64,000 nucleotides of DNA, taken from positions 20,241,079 through 20,305,078 of the forward strand of contig OX421495.1 in the NCBI GenBank assembly GCA_949126835.1, in the 5' to 3' direction. The notes under the pieces are model-generated. The model was not told the DNA's origin, made no database searches, and was given only the letters and a program-made list of their open reading frames with translations. This document shows positions 23,471 to 36,064 of the stretch, piece after piece. How positions within the stretch are numbered: the first letter of the stretch is position 1; each line of letters begins with the position of its first letter. This DNA comes from Anisus vortex (lineage: Eukaryota > Mollusca > Gastropoda > Planorbidae). Made by a program: the position numbers and the translations under genes.

Positions 23471-24521
23471 AGGTTCTCAACGGGGGCGATATCGCCCCAC
23501 GGGGGGCGCTGACAAGCTTTAAGGGGGCGCTGACATTCCCGGGGGCGATTGGGGGGCGGTGAAGTGCAAGTGGGCGGTACAAACGTACCTGATATATTTT
23601 AACACCTCAGCTATTTGAATCGATTAGTTTTTGGATGAAATATGATGTAAACGCAAGTGCTGATAAATATCTATCCCCCAACAGTATGCCTACATATTAT
23701 TATATTAATAAGAAATAGGAATATCAATGACTTTCCGATGAAGTAGTGGTCTGTGATTGGTTCACCGGACTGTCGCCCTAACATCTGCTAATATTAATGA
23801 TATTTTGATCTCAGTTTAACCGAGATGTCTTTCATGTGTTTTTCAAATATATTTGGAAATGACATATACATTGTTTAGCGGTATAGATAAGTGGTAATCA
23901 TACAAACTGGGTAGTTATTGTAGTGCTTAAAAATATACATATACATTCTTTAGTCAAATAATATTAAAACAATTTTCAAATAGTTTGTTATTGTTGAAGT
24001 TTGATCACTTCAAAGTTATAAATTGTAGTTCATTTATTTTTAATAATAAAAAAAAAGAAATATTAGCTCAAATAAAATGGGCTAATTATCTCCCTTTAAT
24101 TAAAAATGTTTCCACATTTGATTCAATAGTGATGCCGAACAAGTTCTGTTTTGTAATATAACAAATATTACTGATTATTAGACCTAAGGCTTTTGCAACC
24201 AAATCTGAAACAAACATAGACAAATTGTTAGCAACACACCAGGCAAACGATTCACATTAATATTGATTTATGTAACCTTTTGTTTAGGCAATGTTTTGAT
24301 CTATTAATTCTTACAATATGTTTCGTTTTAATTTTTTTTAAAGGTAGCCTAATTAATTACACAAAAAGTCTAGTCCGCCTTAAAAAATTGCGGAAACTAT
24401 GGTCCAGATGGGCGGAAAGTGGGAGGGGGGGGGGAATGGGCGATAATAGAAGGTTGGGGGGGGGCGGTGAACGGAACAAAATTGTAAAAGGGGGCGGTGA
24501 GCCGAAAAAGGTTGAGAACCT
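23471..24521. mobile_element. 1.05-kb hAT-like element with GGTTCTCAAC ends
   Basis: The ends AGGTTCTCAAC and GTTGAGAACCT are perfect inverted repeats of a form common among hAT transposons. Subterminal regions are G-rich (GGGGGCGCTGAC and GGGGGCGGTGA repeats). The interior, about 23850-24200, holds a core shared with elements at about 45900-46250, 57100-57430 and 63600-63950 (hallmark: TAATTATCTCCCTTTAAT). No transposase frame is visible. I did not find a clean 8-bp duplication. Confidence 0.65.
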
Positions 24522-24534
24522 ATGGTCTATCTGA

Positions 24535-24600
24535 AGAGTCGAACCCGGGTCGCCGCATAGCAGTCCGCTACGTTAACCACTGAGCTAGCGAAGACATATA
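24535..24600 (-). other. tRNA-like sequence (pseudo-tRNA or SINE head)
   Basis: Read on the minus strand it has A-box TAGCTCAGTGG and B-box GGGTTCGACTC at tRNA-like spacing. The acceptor and T stems do not pair well, so I do not call a functional tRNA. Confidence 0.4.
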
Positions 24601-24838
24601 TGTCTGATGTGAAAAATTATTAGACAGTATATAGGTCTAGGCCTAAATAGGTCAGTGACACAAACTCGCATGTTTTCAAATTGACCAATGGGGATCCGTG
24701 GGGGACACAAACACGATCTTTTTAAATATAAAAATATATTATTTTTTTTGGCCTGTAAAGATCTTAGTTCTTTCTGGTGTAGTTTTTCATAAAATTATTT
24801 TTTTTTATATTGTCCTGAACATATCATCTCAACTTTCA

Positions 24839-25095
24839 AGGTGGCCATGCATGGCAGCGCGTTCGGCTGACGTACCCAAGGTCCTGGGTTAAAATCCTGG
24901 TGCAGGCTAGGATTTTGTCCCTGGTCTGGAAGGTGTCCCTAAGTCTACCCAGCTCTGATGGGTACCTGACCTTAGTTGGGGTAAAGTAAAAGTTAACATA
25001 GTGCTGGCCACCTAGTATGCCGCGGCCACAGAAACTGGTGAACGCTGCTTCACCGGCCCTATGGATCAATTGGGTCCGACGGCACACTTTTTTTT
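24839..25095 (+). mobile_element. SINE family A, near full length
   Basis: It contains GCGCGTTCGGCTGACGTACC, GGCTAGGATTTTGTCCC, CCCAGCTCTGATGGGTACC and GAACGCTGCTTCACC. The A-box region is decayed. Confidence 0.8.
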
Positions 25096-25233
25096 CACGC
25101 CTAGTCGCTTTTCTAAATCTCAAATTAGGCTGTAATTATTTTCACAGAACGAAGTATTTCGGCCGATATTAAAATATATGATAGTTGAAAGCAAATTAGT
25201 GATATCATTTTGTTAAGTTACAGTTACAACCAG

Positions 25234-25244
25234 GGAGAGAGAGA

Positions 25245-25330
<86 letters not shown>
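25234..25330. repeat. GA/GT compound microsatellite
   Basis: Short GA run, then about eight GT, then about 35 GA units. Confidence 0.97.
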
Positions 25331-25333
<3 letters not shown>

Positions 25334-28300
25334 AAATGAACATGGCAAATTCTGGCGATCCGATTCCAAATTCCTTAGTGGACCACTCTTTGACTCACAG
25401 GGCCACTGTTGACGCCCACTGTAGCCAAATGAAGAAATATTAAATCAATATATTTCCTTGTCGACTTTCCCGGTATGACTATAACAGATTTATAATCTAT
25501 AGTAACTCAGAGTTGTAAACATCTTAATGCTAACTGCTTGATATTGTAAGCCCACTTTGAATAGCACTAATGAGTTGACACAGTTGGGCGGGCCCGCTTG
25601 TTCTTAAGCGCCATTTACTTGTAACGAACAACCCCGCCTCTCTCTCTGCGGCATCGCTTTATTTACAATTCACCAAACACACACACACACACAATCACAA
25701 GTATAGTCTATATATACAATCTAACGCTGTAGACAAATTCAAAAGATGTCACATTCGTCATGACTTGAAGTTAAAAAAAAACAAAACAAAAACATGAACA
25801 GCATTAGTTTAAACTTTAAATTAATGATAAATATTTACAAGTAAATTAGAAAAGGAAGTATGCCATGATTCATTTTGTTAGTTCTCTAGATACGTGTCTA
25901 GGTCAGTGCAAGTAAACATTGATACAGAATAATTTCATGTCTGCTTGTTTGGATATATTATTTCCATTTTGTGTGTGGCGTGCCTAATTCTTGAGCTTTG
26001 TGTCTGAACTATAAACATTGGACTACTGGTACATTGGAAGTGCTGATTGTCCAACGGTTTGGTTACAAGTAGGTCTACAGCCTACACAAACTCACACACT
26101 GGTGAAATTCTGACTCAGCAGCACAATAGAGTCACTATAGTGTCACTATAGCTATAAAAAAGTAAGTCAACACTTGACAAAAACTGTTATCTGTTTTCTT
26201 TAAATTTTGTTTCCTTATAAAGTTAAAGTGTCAGGAAGTTGTGTTGTTGTTTTCTTCCACTTTTTTAATCCTGTTGAGCTACTTACTTTATAAGGATTTG
26301 AAGAAAAATGTGTGTCTTGATTTTAAACAATATACAAATTGGAGAAAAAAAAGGGGTCACAATTATTAGTGAGGTTCTGAAAGGAAATAAACTCTTTAAA
26401 GATGATCCTGCTTAATAGATGTAAGATAAATAGGGCCTACTACAACGGGCAATGGACTACAAGCCCAGCTTAATGTGTTAACTTTTTATTGAATTGTTAT
26501 TTATAATGAACTTTATTTTTTTATCTCTGGTGACCTATGCTCCCCCCCCCCCCAACACACACACACACTCACTATTTTGGACATGTAGTATAGTAGCCTT
26601 CGTACTAAATTTATTTTTTGTTTTAGATAAAAGTATTTTCTGTAACCTACTGTAAAACACGTGCATTTGAAATATTAGTTTTTTTTTGTTGTTTTTTTTT
26701 GTGTTCCTATAAAGTACATGTCTAGATCTTGTTCATTTATAGTACACACACATGTCTCTTATGGTCTATTGAGATTCACTAGCTGTAGACTGTAGAAATG
26801 ATCTATTATTTCACATCTAGATACAACAATCCAGCTTCATCAATTTAACTACCGTAGGCCCTATACCGTATGCATCTTTAAAAATCAAACCTGTTATATT
26901 AAAATTTCACTAATTGTAATTTAGGCCGATGTATCGAAGTATATCTTTTATACTTCAACACTTTATTGCTCTTTAATATCTTTATTCCATAAGGATAGTT
27001 TTTTTGTCCTGATACGCAGGGTGGTTAACAAGTCAACACAATATGCTAGTCGCTTTTTAATTTTGTCCGAATGTGATGCCGTTTTTTTTTTTAGTTGCAC
27101 CGAGGTCTGGTTAGGGGAAAAGTGGGAGATCGTAACAAATTGGAAGGAGGAGGGGGGGGTAGTTGACAGTACGAAGCACCCCAACGATCTACGACTGACA
27201 GGGGATAAGGGTGCTGACGCACCTTTTTGAGTACCACATCGAAACGAATTCGGCTCTTAAGTCTTCTTACAATGAGTGTGTTTTGTGCTTTCGCGTCAAT
27301 GAGCAAAGGTTAGGGTTTAGGCTTAGGTTAACCACGTTTGGGGAAATAGCCTTTATGGAAGATGTCCTCGGGTGCATTTGTCAGAACATTTGTTTGTTCT
27401 CCACTCCTAACTCGCAGAACTAAAAACAAAAAACTTTGTTATCTATCTGTGGACAAAAGAGCCACGGGTCTAGTCCACGTTTAAGGTAATGCATACACCT
27501 ATCTACCTAACGTGCGAATTAGGTATCAAGTCTTTCAACATTGCAACACGTAGGCCTACTTTAAAAACAGATGTAGATTATAGTGTGAACAATTCCGTCA
27601 CGAGCGTTCTGTTAAAACATAGGGCCTACAGCTGACATTGTTACAACAAAACAAAGAGCGCACATTGTCTCGCGCGTGCGTGGGTCCGGACAACTGGGTG
27701 ACCTATTTAAAGGGCGATGTGCAATTATGCTAATGAGGCACGAGACGTGCAACAGATGGGTTGACAAGTTCATTAAAATACAGAACTCAGATATGGCTGA
27801 AAAGGACTAGTCTTACCGTTATAGAGCTCACGTAGTTACATACAAATATACATGTATACATACAAACTACAAACCTAGGCCTCAATTATAAATACATATT
27901 GACAGACAAACAGACAGACTTACAAAATAGGCTACACATAAACATACACTGTACACATGCATAATACAAACATACATATATTATAGGCATACAAACCGAC
28001 AAACAGGTAGACAGATAGGCTACAGATAGACACACCTGCATGCACACCGATATACATACACAACCCCTACATGCATGCAATCAAACATACATTCATACAT
28101 ACATGCATTCATACAGACATACAAACATGCATTCATTCAGACATACAAACACACATACACACATGTACTCACACACACAATATCTTATCATATATCACTG
28201 ACTTATACCTATATTTAAAAGACTGCTCAATCTATTTCACTGTAAGATTGTTAAACCAAACACCGAGCTGTCTATGGACAGAACATAGAACCTACAGTCT

Positions 28301-29550
28301 ATTCAATAAAAAATTTAACAAAACTAACGATCAGATTTAAAGGTCAAGCTATTCAAATAACTTGATAACTAGATGACCACATACTTGTTTATATTGTATA
28401 CATTGATAGGTTCCCTTTTAACATGTTAGAGTATATTAAGTTTAATTACGCTGATCACTACAGAATAAATACTACAAGATCTAAGTGATAATACACACTA
28501 TGGGGGTATTTATCTCTACATTACATGCATTGTCAGCTGTACGTTTTTAAAACTTTTAGATTTCATTCTAACGATAACATGAGACTGTTCTTTTTCTCTT
28601 TCTTTCTCTTCCTTTCTTCTTTTCTATTTCTCTGCCTCTTCTCCCCCTTCTCTCTCATTCTCTCTCGATCTTACAGCTCTCATCTCTCTATTAGTTCTTT
28701 ACTCCCTCTTTAAATCCCTGTCACTTTTTTACGATTTCTCTCTTTCTCTCTCATTCTCTCTCTCTCTCTTTCTCGCTACCTCTTCCACTACCTGTCTGTC
28801 TGTAGCCTTCCCCGCTCTTTATCTCATTTTCTTTAAGTTCCTACCTTTCTATTAGTTACTCATTGTTGATCGTGTCTGTTATCAAACTTATGAGTCTGTG
28901 TGTGTGAAAGTGTATAAATGTGTATGTATATGTGTGTGTTTAACATGCATGTATATGTATGTTTAAAGCATACAGAAAAATTATTTGTGTTCGTATAACT
29001 TTTTAGATTTCATGTGCACAATAAGTAATAACTATGGAATTTACTCGTGAAATAATTTTAGGTCATTTTTGAATTCCACTGCAAAATATTTCCCTTCGTC
29101 TCGACCCAAGTGAATGGCTGAGCCTTAAGCAGAGATCGTGTATCCACGTGTGGGTGTATTGTGCAATTGTGTCTGTGTATGTATGAGTGTTTGCCTATGT
29201 ATGTATGTACGTTTGTGTGTAGCCTATGTATGTATGTCTGTATGTGCTCCTGGCTCCATATGATCACTTCACACGTTTGTGACAAGTGGTGTAGAGTATA
29301 ACTTCCAACAATTATTAAAGTAAGCAAGAGAAACTATTCATACAAAATGTGGTTAGTTCGGTTAATGCTCTTGTTCTTGTTATAAATATATATCGAAATG
29401 GTTTTATAAAGGTTTGTCCGTTAACAATTTTCTTTATAAAAAAATTGCTTCTATCAATTTATAATTAAAATTCGATAGTGAAATTAAAGAGCAGGATTAA
29501 AAAAGTATTTATAAGTATTTAAACAACTTTAGTTTTGCATTTTCACAACA
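25331..29550. other. Intergenic, no gene recognised
   Basis: About 4.2 kb without a convincing exon. It contains a CA run near 25676-25694, C-rich and CA runs near 26543-26570, ATACA/CATAC-type repeats at 27840-28180, a CT-rich tract at 28590-28800 and TG/TATG repeats at 28895-29245. Open frames of 60-90 codons occur on both strands but overlap each other and lack domain character. Confidence 0.5.
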
Positions 29551-29558
29551 ATTTTCTA

Positions 29559-30016
29559 TGTTCTATAGACGCAATATGTTCTTTTGACATAATATGTTCT
29601 ATCGACACAATATGTTCTATTGACACAATATGTTCTATTGACACAATATGTTCTATTGACACAATATGTTCTATCGACACAATATGTTCTATTGGCGCAA
29701 CATGTAACGTAATATGTTCTATTGACACAATATGTTCTATTGACACAATATGTCCTATTGACACAATATGTCCTATTGACACAGTATGTTCTATTGACAC
29801 AATATGTTCTATTGACACAATATGTTCTATTGACACAATATGTTCTATTGACACAATATGTTCTATTGACACAATATGTTCTATTGACACAATATGTTCT
29901 ATTGCTACAATATGGTTTATTGCCATAATATGTTCTATTGACAGAATATGTTCTATTGACACAATATGGTCTATTGACACAATATGTTCTATCGACACAA
30001 TATGCTATATTGACAG
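29559..30016 (+). repeat. 18-bp minisatellite, about 25 copies
   Basis: Unit TTCTATTGACACAATATG with scattered substitutions and one irregular stretch near 29695-29715. Since 18 is divisible by three, several frames on both strands stay open for up to about 190 codons (for example CSIDTI repeated). No codon-use or domain evidence supports translation. Confidence 0.95.
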
Positions 30017-30616
30017 TCACGTCATTAACTTAATATTTCATTCCTTTTATTTTTTTACTTTTTCCCTTTCGTCACAGCAACCAGTCACGTGGGATGAGTG
30101 AACACGTCAATTGACCCCATAGAGACATCGGAGATATCTGTTCATCATAGATGGCAAGTCCGGATTACTGCACAAACCCCAAGTCCTGCTGGCGTCTATA
30201 ATTAATCCACTCGGCGACTCGTCTTATCAACTACATGAAAGTGGATGACCACGTTACATCATTACATGCATCCTTGTGTGTTTTGTTCTGGGTTTTCCCG
30301 ATTTTAAAGGCGGTTGTAAAGGGGAAAACAGTGTTTTAAATAGTGGAAAACTTTAAACGGCTTAATTTACCACAAGAAAAAACTAAATCCTTATAATTAT
30401 ACATTAGAATAGGTCTATTACGTGGCGATGACATAGTGACTTATATATTGATATAAATGTGTTGATTTTTTCTATTGAGGATATATGTAGGCCTATTAAA
30501 CGAGAACTGTTGGACATCTATAGCTCTGTAATGGATTCTTTACTCGTATAAGTTCTACAATTTATAACAAAATTCAAGCTACGACAGTGATGTAGATAAC
30601 TGACTACAACAGCAAC

Positions 30617-30644
30617 AAAAAAAAAAAAAAAAAAAAAAAAAAAA
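30617..30644 (+). repeat. Poly(A) tract upstream of the Rho gene
   Basis: 28 consecutive A bases about 170 bp before the start codon. No retroelement body is evident before it. Confidence 0.9.
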
Positions 30645-30816
30645 CATCAACTCATTGTTCGTAAATATTTTATTAAGACTATAATTAGTATAGTCCCCAA
30701 TATCTGCTTGGAGTCACTTCTACACCAACGACACAAAACAGACTCGGCGTCAACTAACGCGGAGTCTGCTTCGAGGGTGTAGCAGCTAAGTATTCCCAGC
30801 TGCGGTGGACTCCACC

Positions 30817-33800
30817 ATGCAGAAGCTCTCCGTCAACACGGTTCAGCCAGGAGTCAAGAACTACAAGTGTGTGGTTGTCGGAGACGGAGCTGTCGGCAAG
30901 ACGAGCATGCTGCTCCGGTTCGTGCACGGAGATTTTCTCACTGTGTACTCACCAACTCACTACGACAGTTTTACAGGTAAATTTCTAGTTTTTACACTTC
31001 CATTTGTAAATGTCTAGTTTGTAAACTTACATTTAAAAAAGGTCTAGTTTCTATATTTCTTTTGTAAATGTCTAGTTTGTACACTTACTTTTTAAACTAT
31101 CAAGTTGGTTCACTTTTTTTTGTTACTGTCAGTTTGTAAACTTGCGTTTGTAAATGTCTAGTTTCTGAATTTATACTTGTAAATGTCTAGTTTCTGAATT
31201 TACATTTGTAAATATCTAGTTTCTGAATTTACATTTGTAAATGTCTAGTTTGTACACTTTCTTTTGTAAAGGTCTAGATTCTATACTTACTTTTGAAAAT
31301 GTCTAGCGTATGAATTTTCATTTGTAAATGTCTAGTTTGTATACTTTCTTTTGTAATTGTTTTTCTTTTTATATAGCTTTTTTAAAGTCTTAAAACAATT
31401 TACTTTAATTTTAATGAAGCCATTAATTTAACTCCAACTATAGAGGTGATTCTCATGTGATTGATTAGTGCTTCTAAAATGTTGATTTAAACTGAATCAA
31501 AAAATCAGTTCTCAAGGAATATATCGCCCACTGTCCTACGTTATGTGATTGTTTAGCACTTGGTCCTACTTTATTGCTCCGGTCTCGGCTCAGTGCCGAA
31601 TAAACAAGATAATAATAATAATATATCCATCAGTGCGCCATGCTGTCCTTGAATCTGTTGACAGTAACTTTATCTCAAGGATGATACAGCTTTAAATTCA
31701 GTGGAGCTTAAGGAATTCATCCGCAAAGGTGTAGCTACAGAGGGTTGGGATTGGGAGATGGGTAGGATATAGCCTAAATACTCTCTTTCTCTCTTTCCAA
31801 CTTCTTCCAGAGGTGTGCCGACACTTAAACACAGACACTTAACCACCCGAAACTTAAATATGCTGACACCTAATCGCACGACACTTAATTAAACACACGG
31901 ACAGTTTTTGTAACATTACATGCTAAATGCCATACCAGTCCAAAATGACGTGACAAGAAAGGGTAGTGAGAGTATCCATCCATGTATTATTAATATGTAG
32001 TTTTGATTGACATATACAACATTTCCTTCCAAAATGTTAAGTTAGACTATAAATGAAAGTAGGCCTACTAATTTACTTTTTAAAGCTATAATAATGAGTA
32101 TAAAGAAAGAAGCATAACAGTATTTTTAAAGGGAAGGGGGGAGGATGAAACATCATAGCATAAATAGATATATCATTGTTTTGACTATTCATCTTCTGGC
32201 TCAATTTTGTGTTTATTTTTTATTTTATTTGATTTTTTGAGAATAATTAGATATTCTTTTATTGAAAAATTGTGTCAAAAAATTAGTTAAAACGTTGAAA
32301 TATTTCATTAAACTAATTTTCACACGTTTCGGCGTAAAATTGATAATGCAATATTTTGTAAATCAATACTTCAGCGTGCAATTGTTCACCAGTACAGAAT
32401 TACCATGATATTGCCACCGCCTCTCCCACTCCTATGAACCAACACCCCCCCCCCCCTAACTACTATTGTATTATTGGCCACATCTCTAATTATACTATTA
32501 ACCTTCTTGAGCCACCTACCCTTTTTATTTTTTCATCATTTGCTCTTCCCCCACTCCACCTTGCAATGGTGGCTACGCCACTGCTCATCCGGAATGTTAT
32601 TGTATATCTTTTGATATTTTGTGGCAAATATTGTATGCAACATTCCAATGTGTAGCTGTCTAGCTTGAAAGTCAATCAAGGATGTTAATATTATACGTTT
32701 TTATTTCTTTCCAAAACAAATTATGATAAACATCCGATTTAAAACCGTTTATCAGTTTTTGTCCAACATATTTAACCGATCGAAGGAATTATTCTCCCTC
32801 CCCCCCCCCCCCGACTTGGCTTTGACGGGGAAGGCCGAAAGGGCGATGTTTACGCTATATCGAAAAAATATTGGATGTAGCTAATAAATCCAATTTTGGG
32901 TCCAATGAGCTTGTAAAGCAAATTTCAACAGCTTTTTCATGGCTCTGACAAGAAAAGGGATTGTGTTGGAATCCCAATGCCCAGCTTTGCAAAAGAAATG
33001 ATGTCATGTATTCGTCGAAAATAGGTTGACCAAGAGCCTTTCTTATGACCAGAATGGAAAAAGCACTATTTGAGCCTGACGCCCTGTTGCTGGGCAGCCA
33101 TTACAGAACATTAGATATTAGTAGGTAATATAGTTAGATGTCTTTTATTTTACTTGTCCTTTCTTTTCTCTTGTCCATAGTATCAGTTGCCATTGGTGAC
33201 GAATGGACGCCATGTTGTTTAACGCTGATAGATACAGCAGGGCAGGTGAGATTTCAAATATTATTATACTGTTTACCTAACTTTTGAATTGGAACATGAC
33301 ATTAATGTACACGACATTTTCTTTTTCAATTATATCTTCTTAACCCTTCCAGTACCGACCTACTTCTATCTAAGCTGCCTTCAGTTCCGCTATATACGCG
33401 CTCGGGACTGTAAGGGTTAAGAGTGCTCTTTTTCTTTTAAATTTTACAACATATTACCTAACCGGACGAAAGAGAATTTATTTTGATTTTTTTTTACTTT
33501 CTTATATAAAGCATAAACAATTGTTTTATATTTCCCATGATTATATTTCAGGAAACCTACGACAGACTGCGTGCCCTAACCTATTCAGAAACGAATGTTT
33601 TCATCTTGTGTTTCTCAGTGGCGGAACCGGACTCATTCATCAATATTAGGTCAAGATGGATACCGGAACTGCGGGAGTTTCAGCCCAAGTGTCCCATCAT
33701 CCTCGTGGGGACCCAGAAAGACCTAAGGGACAAAGAGGGCGATAAATCGACCAATCAGCAGGCTCGTTTCATCTCCCACAAAGAAGGAAAGCGCTTGGCC

Positions 33801-33953
33801 CGCAAAATCCGCGCCCGGGCTTACGCCGAATGCTCGGCGCTGACTGGCGAAGGTCTGGATAATATATTCTATCAGGCTTTGGTGGCAGCCACTGCCCCCA
33901 AGAAGAATAATAGACTGTGGCGCCGAATGAAAACACTATTAGCTGTCAGGTGA
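30817..33953 (+). CDS. Atypical Rho-family small GTPase (3 exons)
   Basis: Exons 30817-30976, 33181-33245 and 33552-33953 join with GT-AG introns in compatible phases to give 208 residues. Motifs: P-loop GDGAVGKT at 22-29 (Gly at the Ras-12 position kept), switch I SPTHYD at 45-50 with the Mg-binding Thr47, DTAGQ at 71-75 with catalytic Gln75, TQKD at 129-132 and CSAL at 169-172. A Rho-type insert lies at about 134-150 (DKEGDKSTNQQARFISH). Rho proteins switch on cytoskeletal effectors when GTP-bound (family knowledge). The effector loop differs from the usual VPTVFDNY of Rac/Cdc42. The C-terminus ends RLWRRMKTLLAVR with no cysteine, so no CAAX box. Basic and Trp residues there recall RhoU/RhoV, but I cannot assign an orthologue. 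The start sits in a good context (CACCATGC), and the first exon is GC-richer than its surroundings. Confidence 0.9.
30977..31350 (+). repeat. 29-bp degenerate tandem repeat at the start of Rho intron 1
   Basis: About a dozen imperfect units with the core TTGTAAATGTCTAGTTT. The first unit begins at the splice donor itself (GGTAAATTTCTAG), so the repeat shares sequence with the donor. Confidence 0.8.
31351..33180 (+). other. Rest of Rho intron 1
   Basis: AT-rich intron sequence. A possible short retroelement 3' end with an ATA tail lies at about 31555-31625, a C-rich tract at 32443-32457 and a transposon-end fragment GGCTACGCCACTG near 32571. No coding exon is evident before the acceptor at 33180. 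Confidence 0.45.
33344..33416. mobile_element. 73-bp TTAA-flanked MITE (Rho intron 2)
   Basis: Starts CCCTTCCAGTACCG and ends CGGGACTGTAAGGG, with TTAA on both sides (33340-33343 and 33417-33420). TTAA duplications and CCC...GGG ends are the hallmark of piggyBac-type elements. A second 73-bp copy lies inverted at 48408-48480. Confidence 0.8.
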
Positions 33954-34158
33954 TGGGTTAATGGTCATCCGGGTGTTTGTGGTGTTTTCGCTTTAACGAA
34001 TCTCAAGCACGAGTTTAAATGGGTTGTGTGTGAAAGATCTGATGATGGGGCCCAATTGTACTGATGTATGCTCAGAATGCTGTATCCTGCACTGCAAACA
34101 TATTATGTACAAGTCCTATCATCTTCTAGTGAATCGTCCGAAATACATTGGCCTGGAT

Positions 34159-34359
34159 CAAGGGTCGACAGCCTTTTGATAATAGCGTGTTGGATTTCTA
34201 GTTTATTCTGCGCGCCAACAGCCTAAAAGTCAACCTTCGCCACCAATCAATATCTTGTAGAGAAGACCTGAACTTGTCTTTTTGTGGGTCTTTCGCATGT
34301 CATTGAAAATCACTCTGCGTGTTAAGCTTGGCATGCGTGCCGTAGGTTGCCAACCTCTG
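34159..34359. mobile_element. Degenerate CAGGGGTCGGCAACC-type MITE
   Basis: Ends CAAGGGTCGACAGCCT and AGGTTGCCAACCTCTG are diverged relatives of the family at 35860 and 39273. It lies in or just beyond the Rho 3' UTR. No target duplication is recognisable. Confidence 0.55.
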
Positions 34360-34387
34360 CCTCAAGATTATAAAAGTCTTCAGAACG

Positions 34388-34453
34388 AATAAATATTCAC
34401 TATGTGTTTGTTTTGGAATTTATGCAGAACGACAGGGGACGTAACACAATAAA
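34388..34453 (+). promoter_or_regulatory. Candidate polyadenylation signals for the Rho gene
   Basis: AATAAA occurs at 34388-34393 and 34448-34453, about 440-500 bp after the stop codon. Either could define the 3' end. Confidence 0.4.
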
Positions 34454-34860
34454 AGTGTAGCTCTTACCACAATCGATTACAAAACTGAGTCACGCCCCTT
34501 TTTTTCGATAGGTTGCAGGAAACTGAGGAAATCAGCATTTCCCAAACTTTTTCTTTACGTGACCCAGTTCTTGTTATATTTCTACTTCATGACTCACAAA
34601 CAATTTTGTATCGCCAATGCTAACCCTATAAGTAGCATAATAGAACAGATAGGGGTTACCATGCAACTGTCTTATGTTAAGATACAGCCTTTGTTGAAAG
34701 AAAAATTCAAAGAAATCAAACCTACCATTACTTTAATGATGAGAATCTTGATGCTGTTTATCAAAGAAATTAAATCTGGCATAGATTTTGAACTATCAAT
34801 TTTTTGTTGACCCCGGTAATATTGCATTTGTGTCCCGGTTATCTGGTCGCGACCCGGTGG

Positions 34861-34910
34861 CATTCTCGGAAAACGGCATTCTCGGGAAACGGCATTCTCG
34901 GGAAACGCTT
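34861..34910 (+). repeat. Short 18-bp repeat, about 2.7 copies
   Basis: ATTCTCGGGAAACGGC repeats two to three times. It is too short to say more. Confidence 0.7.
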
Positions 34911-35367
34911 GAGTACTTGTATACCGATGAAATAAATAAGCCAATTTTGACGAATTCAGCCAGTACGATTGTGAAGTTCATTTTTTAAAGGCACATTATC
35001 CCTTCCAGTGGGATGGAAAAGGGGTTATAATTGCTGAGACTGAGTGTTTTATCAACAAGTTTGAGGTAGGAATTCAAACTTCTACAGTGGTTTAAGCTTC
35101 AGCTTATCCCTAACTAGATCTAACAACTGTTGGTTTGTAGAATTATTTTTCCCATCAGAAATGTCTGTGATAAATCTTGAAATGTACTTTTATTTGATTT
35201 AGCTATTGCACTTTCCTTGTATTATAAACAAAATCTGTTTAATCATGTTTTTATTTTAATGCAATAATTTGTCAATGTGTGCCATAGGCCTACAGTACAT
35301 AAAATATGTATTGCATTTTCATTTTTCATTTATGTAAAATTATAAATGTAAATTATATAGTAAATAA

Positions 35368-35755
35368 TATCTTATCTTATACATTACAGACGCTCATTCT
35401 ATAAAGAAGATTATTGCGTCCTACGCTCATCCGTGGTCCGAGTCTAGTCTTGCATTTTTGTTAAGTTACTGGTTTTCCTGGTTTGTTCAGGCAACCCATT
35501 CCATGCCCGAATGCCACTCGGGAAGAAAGAGTACTTATATGCATTTGTTCTCGCTTAAGGGACAAGGAAAGTGTTTTTATCTTTATGTTTATCTGAGATT
35601 TGCAACAGGTTGTTATTGTGTTGTATTTCTAAATTAGAGTTTAATGCCTTATGTATTATTACTACTTTACTCTTTGCCCTTCTGTCTTCTAGTGTTTCTA
35701 GGTTTAATGATTTGACTAATGGTGTTACTCTTGTTAATTGGGAATATATGCACAT
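35368..35755 (-). mobile_element. LINE 3' end with reverse-transcriptase C-terminus, family L
   Basis: This is the longest family L copy. On the minus strand 35555-35755 encodes a 66-residue tail (VTPLVKSLNLETLEDRRAKS, then KVVIIHKALNS) of the kind found at the C-terminus of CR1/Jockey-like non-LTR reverse transcriptases. Downstream is the shared 3' end finishing in ATAAGATAAGAT. It is 5'-truncated and the frame breaks before the SFFPRG motif. Confidence 0.8.
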
Positions 35756-35859
35756 AGATTCACAAAATATGTATCACTAAACTCAATGGAAAAAAATATT
35801 GCCAGTTTCTATGTAAATTTTAATTTTAAAAATAGGCTGCTAGTCATAAAGCTTTAGTG

Positions 35860-36064
35860 CTAGGATCGCTAACCTACGAAACGAGTGCCAGACTTGGCAC
35901 GCGGAACAAATTTCAATGGCACACAGAAGAGCACACAAAAAAATTCAATTCTCTTAAAACAATAAATTGATTATTAGAGCAGGATATATTTTAGGATCTA
36001 TGCACGCTGAATGAATTAGAAATCCTACTTTGGCACACTATTATGAAAAGGTTGCCGACCCCTG
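35860..36064. mobile_element. 205-bp hAT-type MITE with perfect 8-bp TSD
   Basis: Left end CTAGGATCGCTAACCT is degenerate. Right end AGGTTGCCGACCCCTG is canonical. Both flanks read CTTTAGTG (35852-35859 and 36065-36072). Same family as 39273-39470 and 53385-53726. Confidence 0.88.

Noticed and set aside
24535..24600. Functional tRNA gene on the minus strand
   Set aside because: A- and B-boxes are present but acceptor and T stems do not pair, so it is more likely a pseudo-tRNA or SINE head.
29535..30101. 188-codon open frame (and overlapping minus-strand frames)
   Set aside because: The frame is a product of the 18-bp repeat and is open on both strands, with no domain or conserved start.
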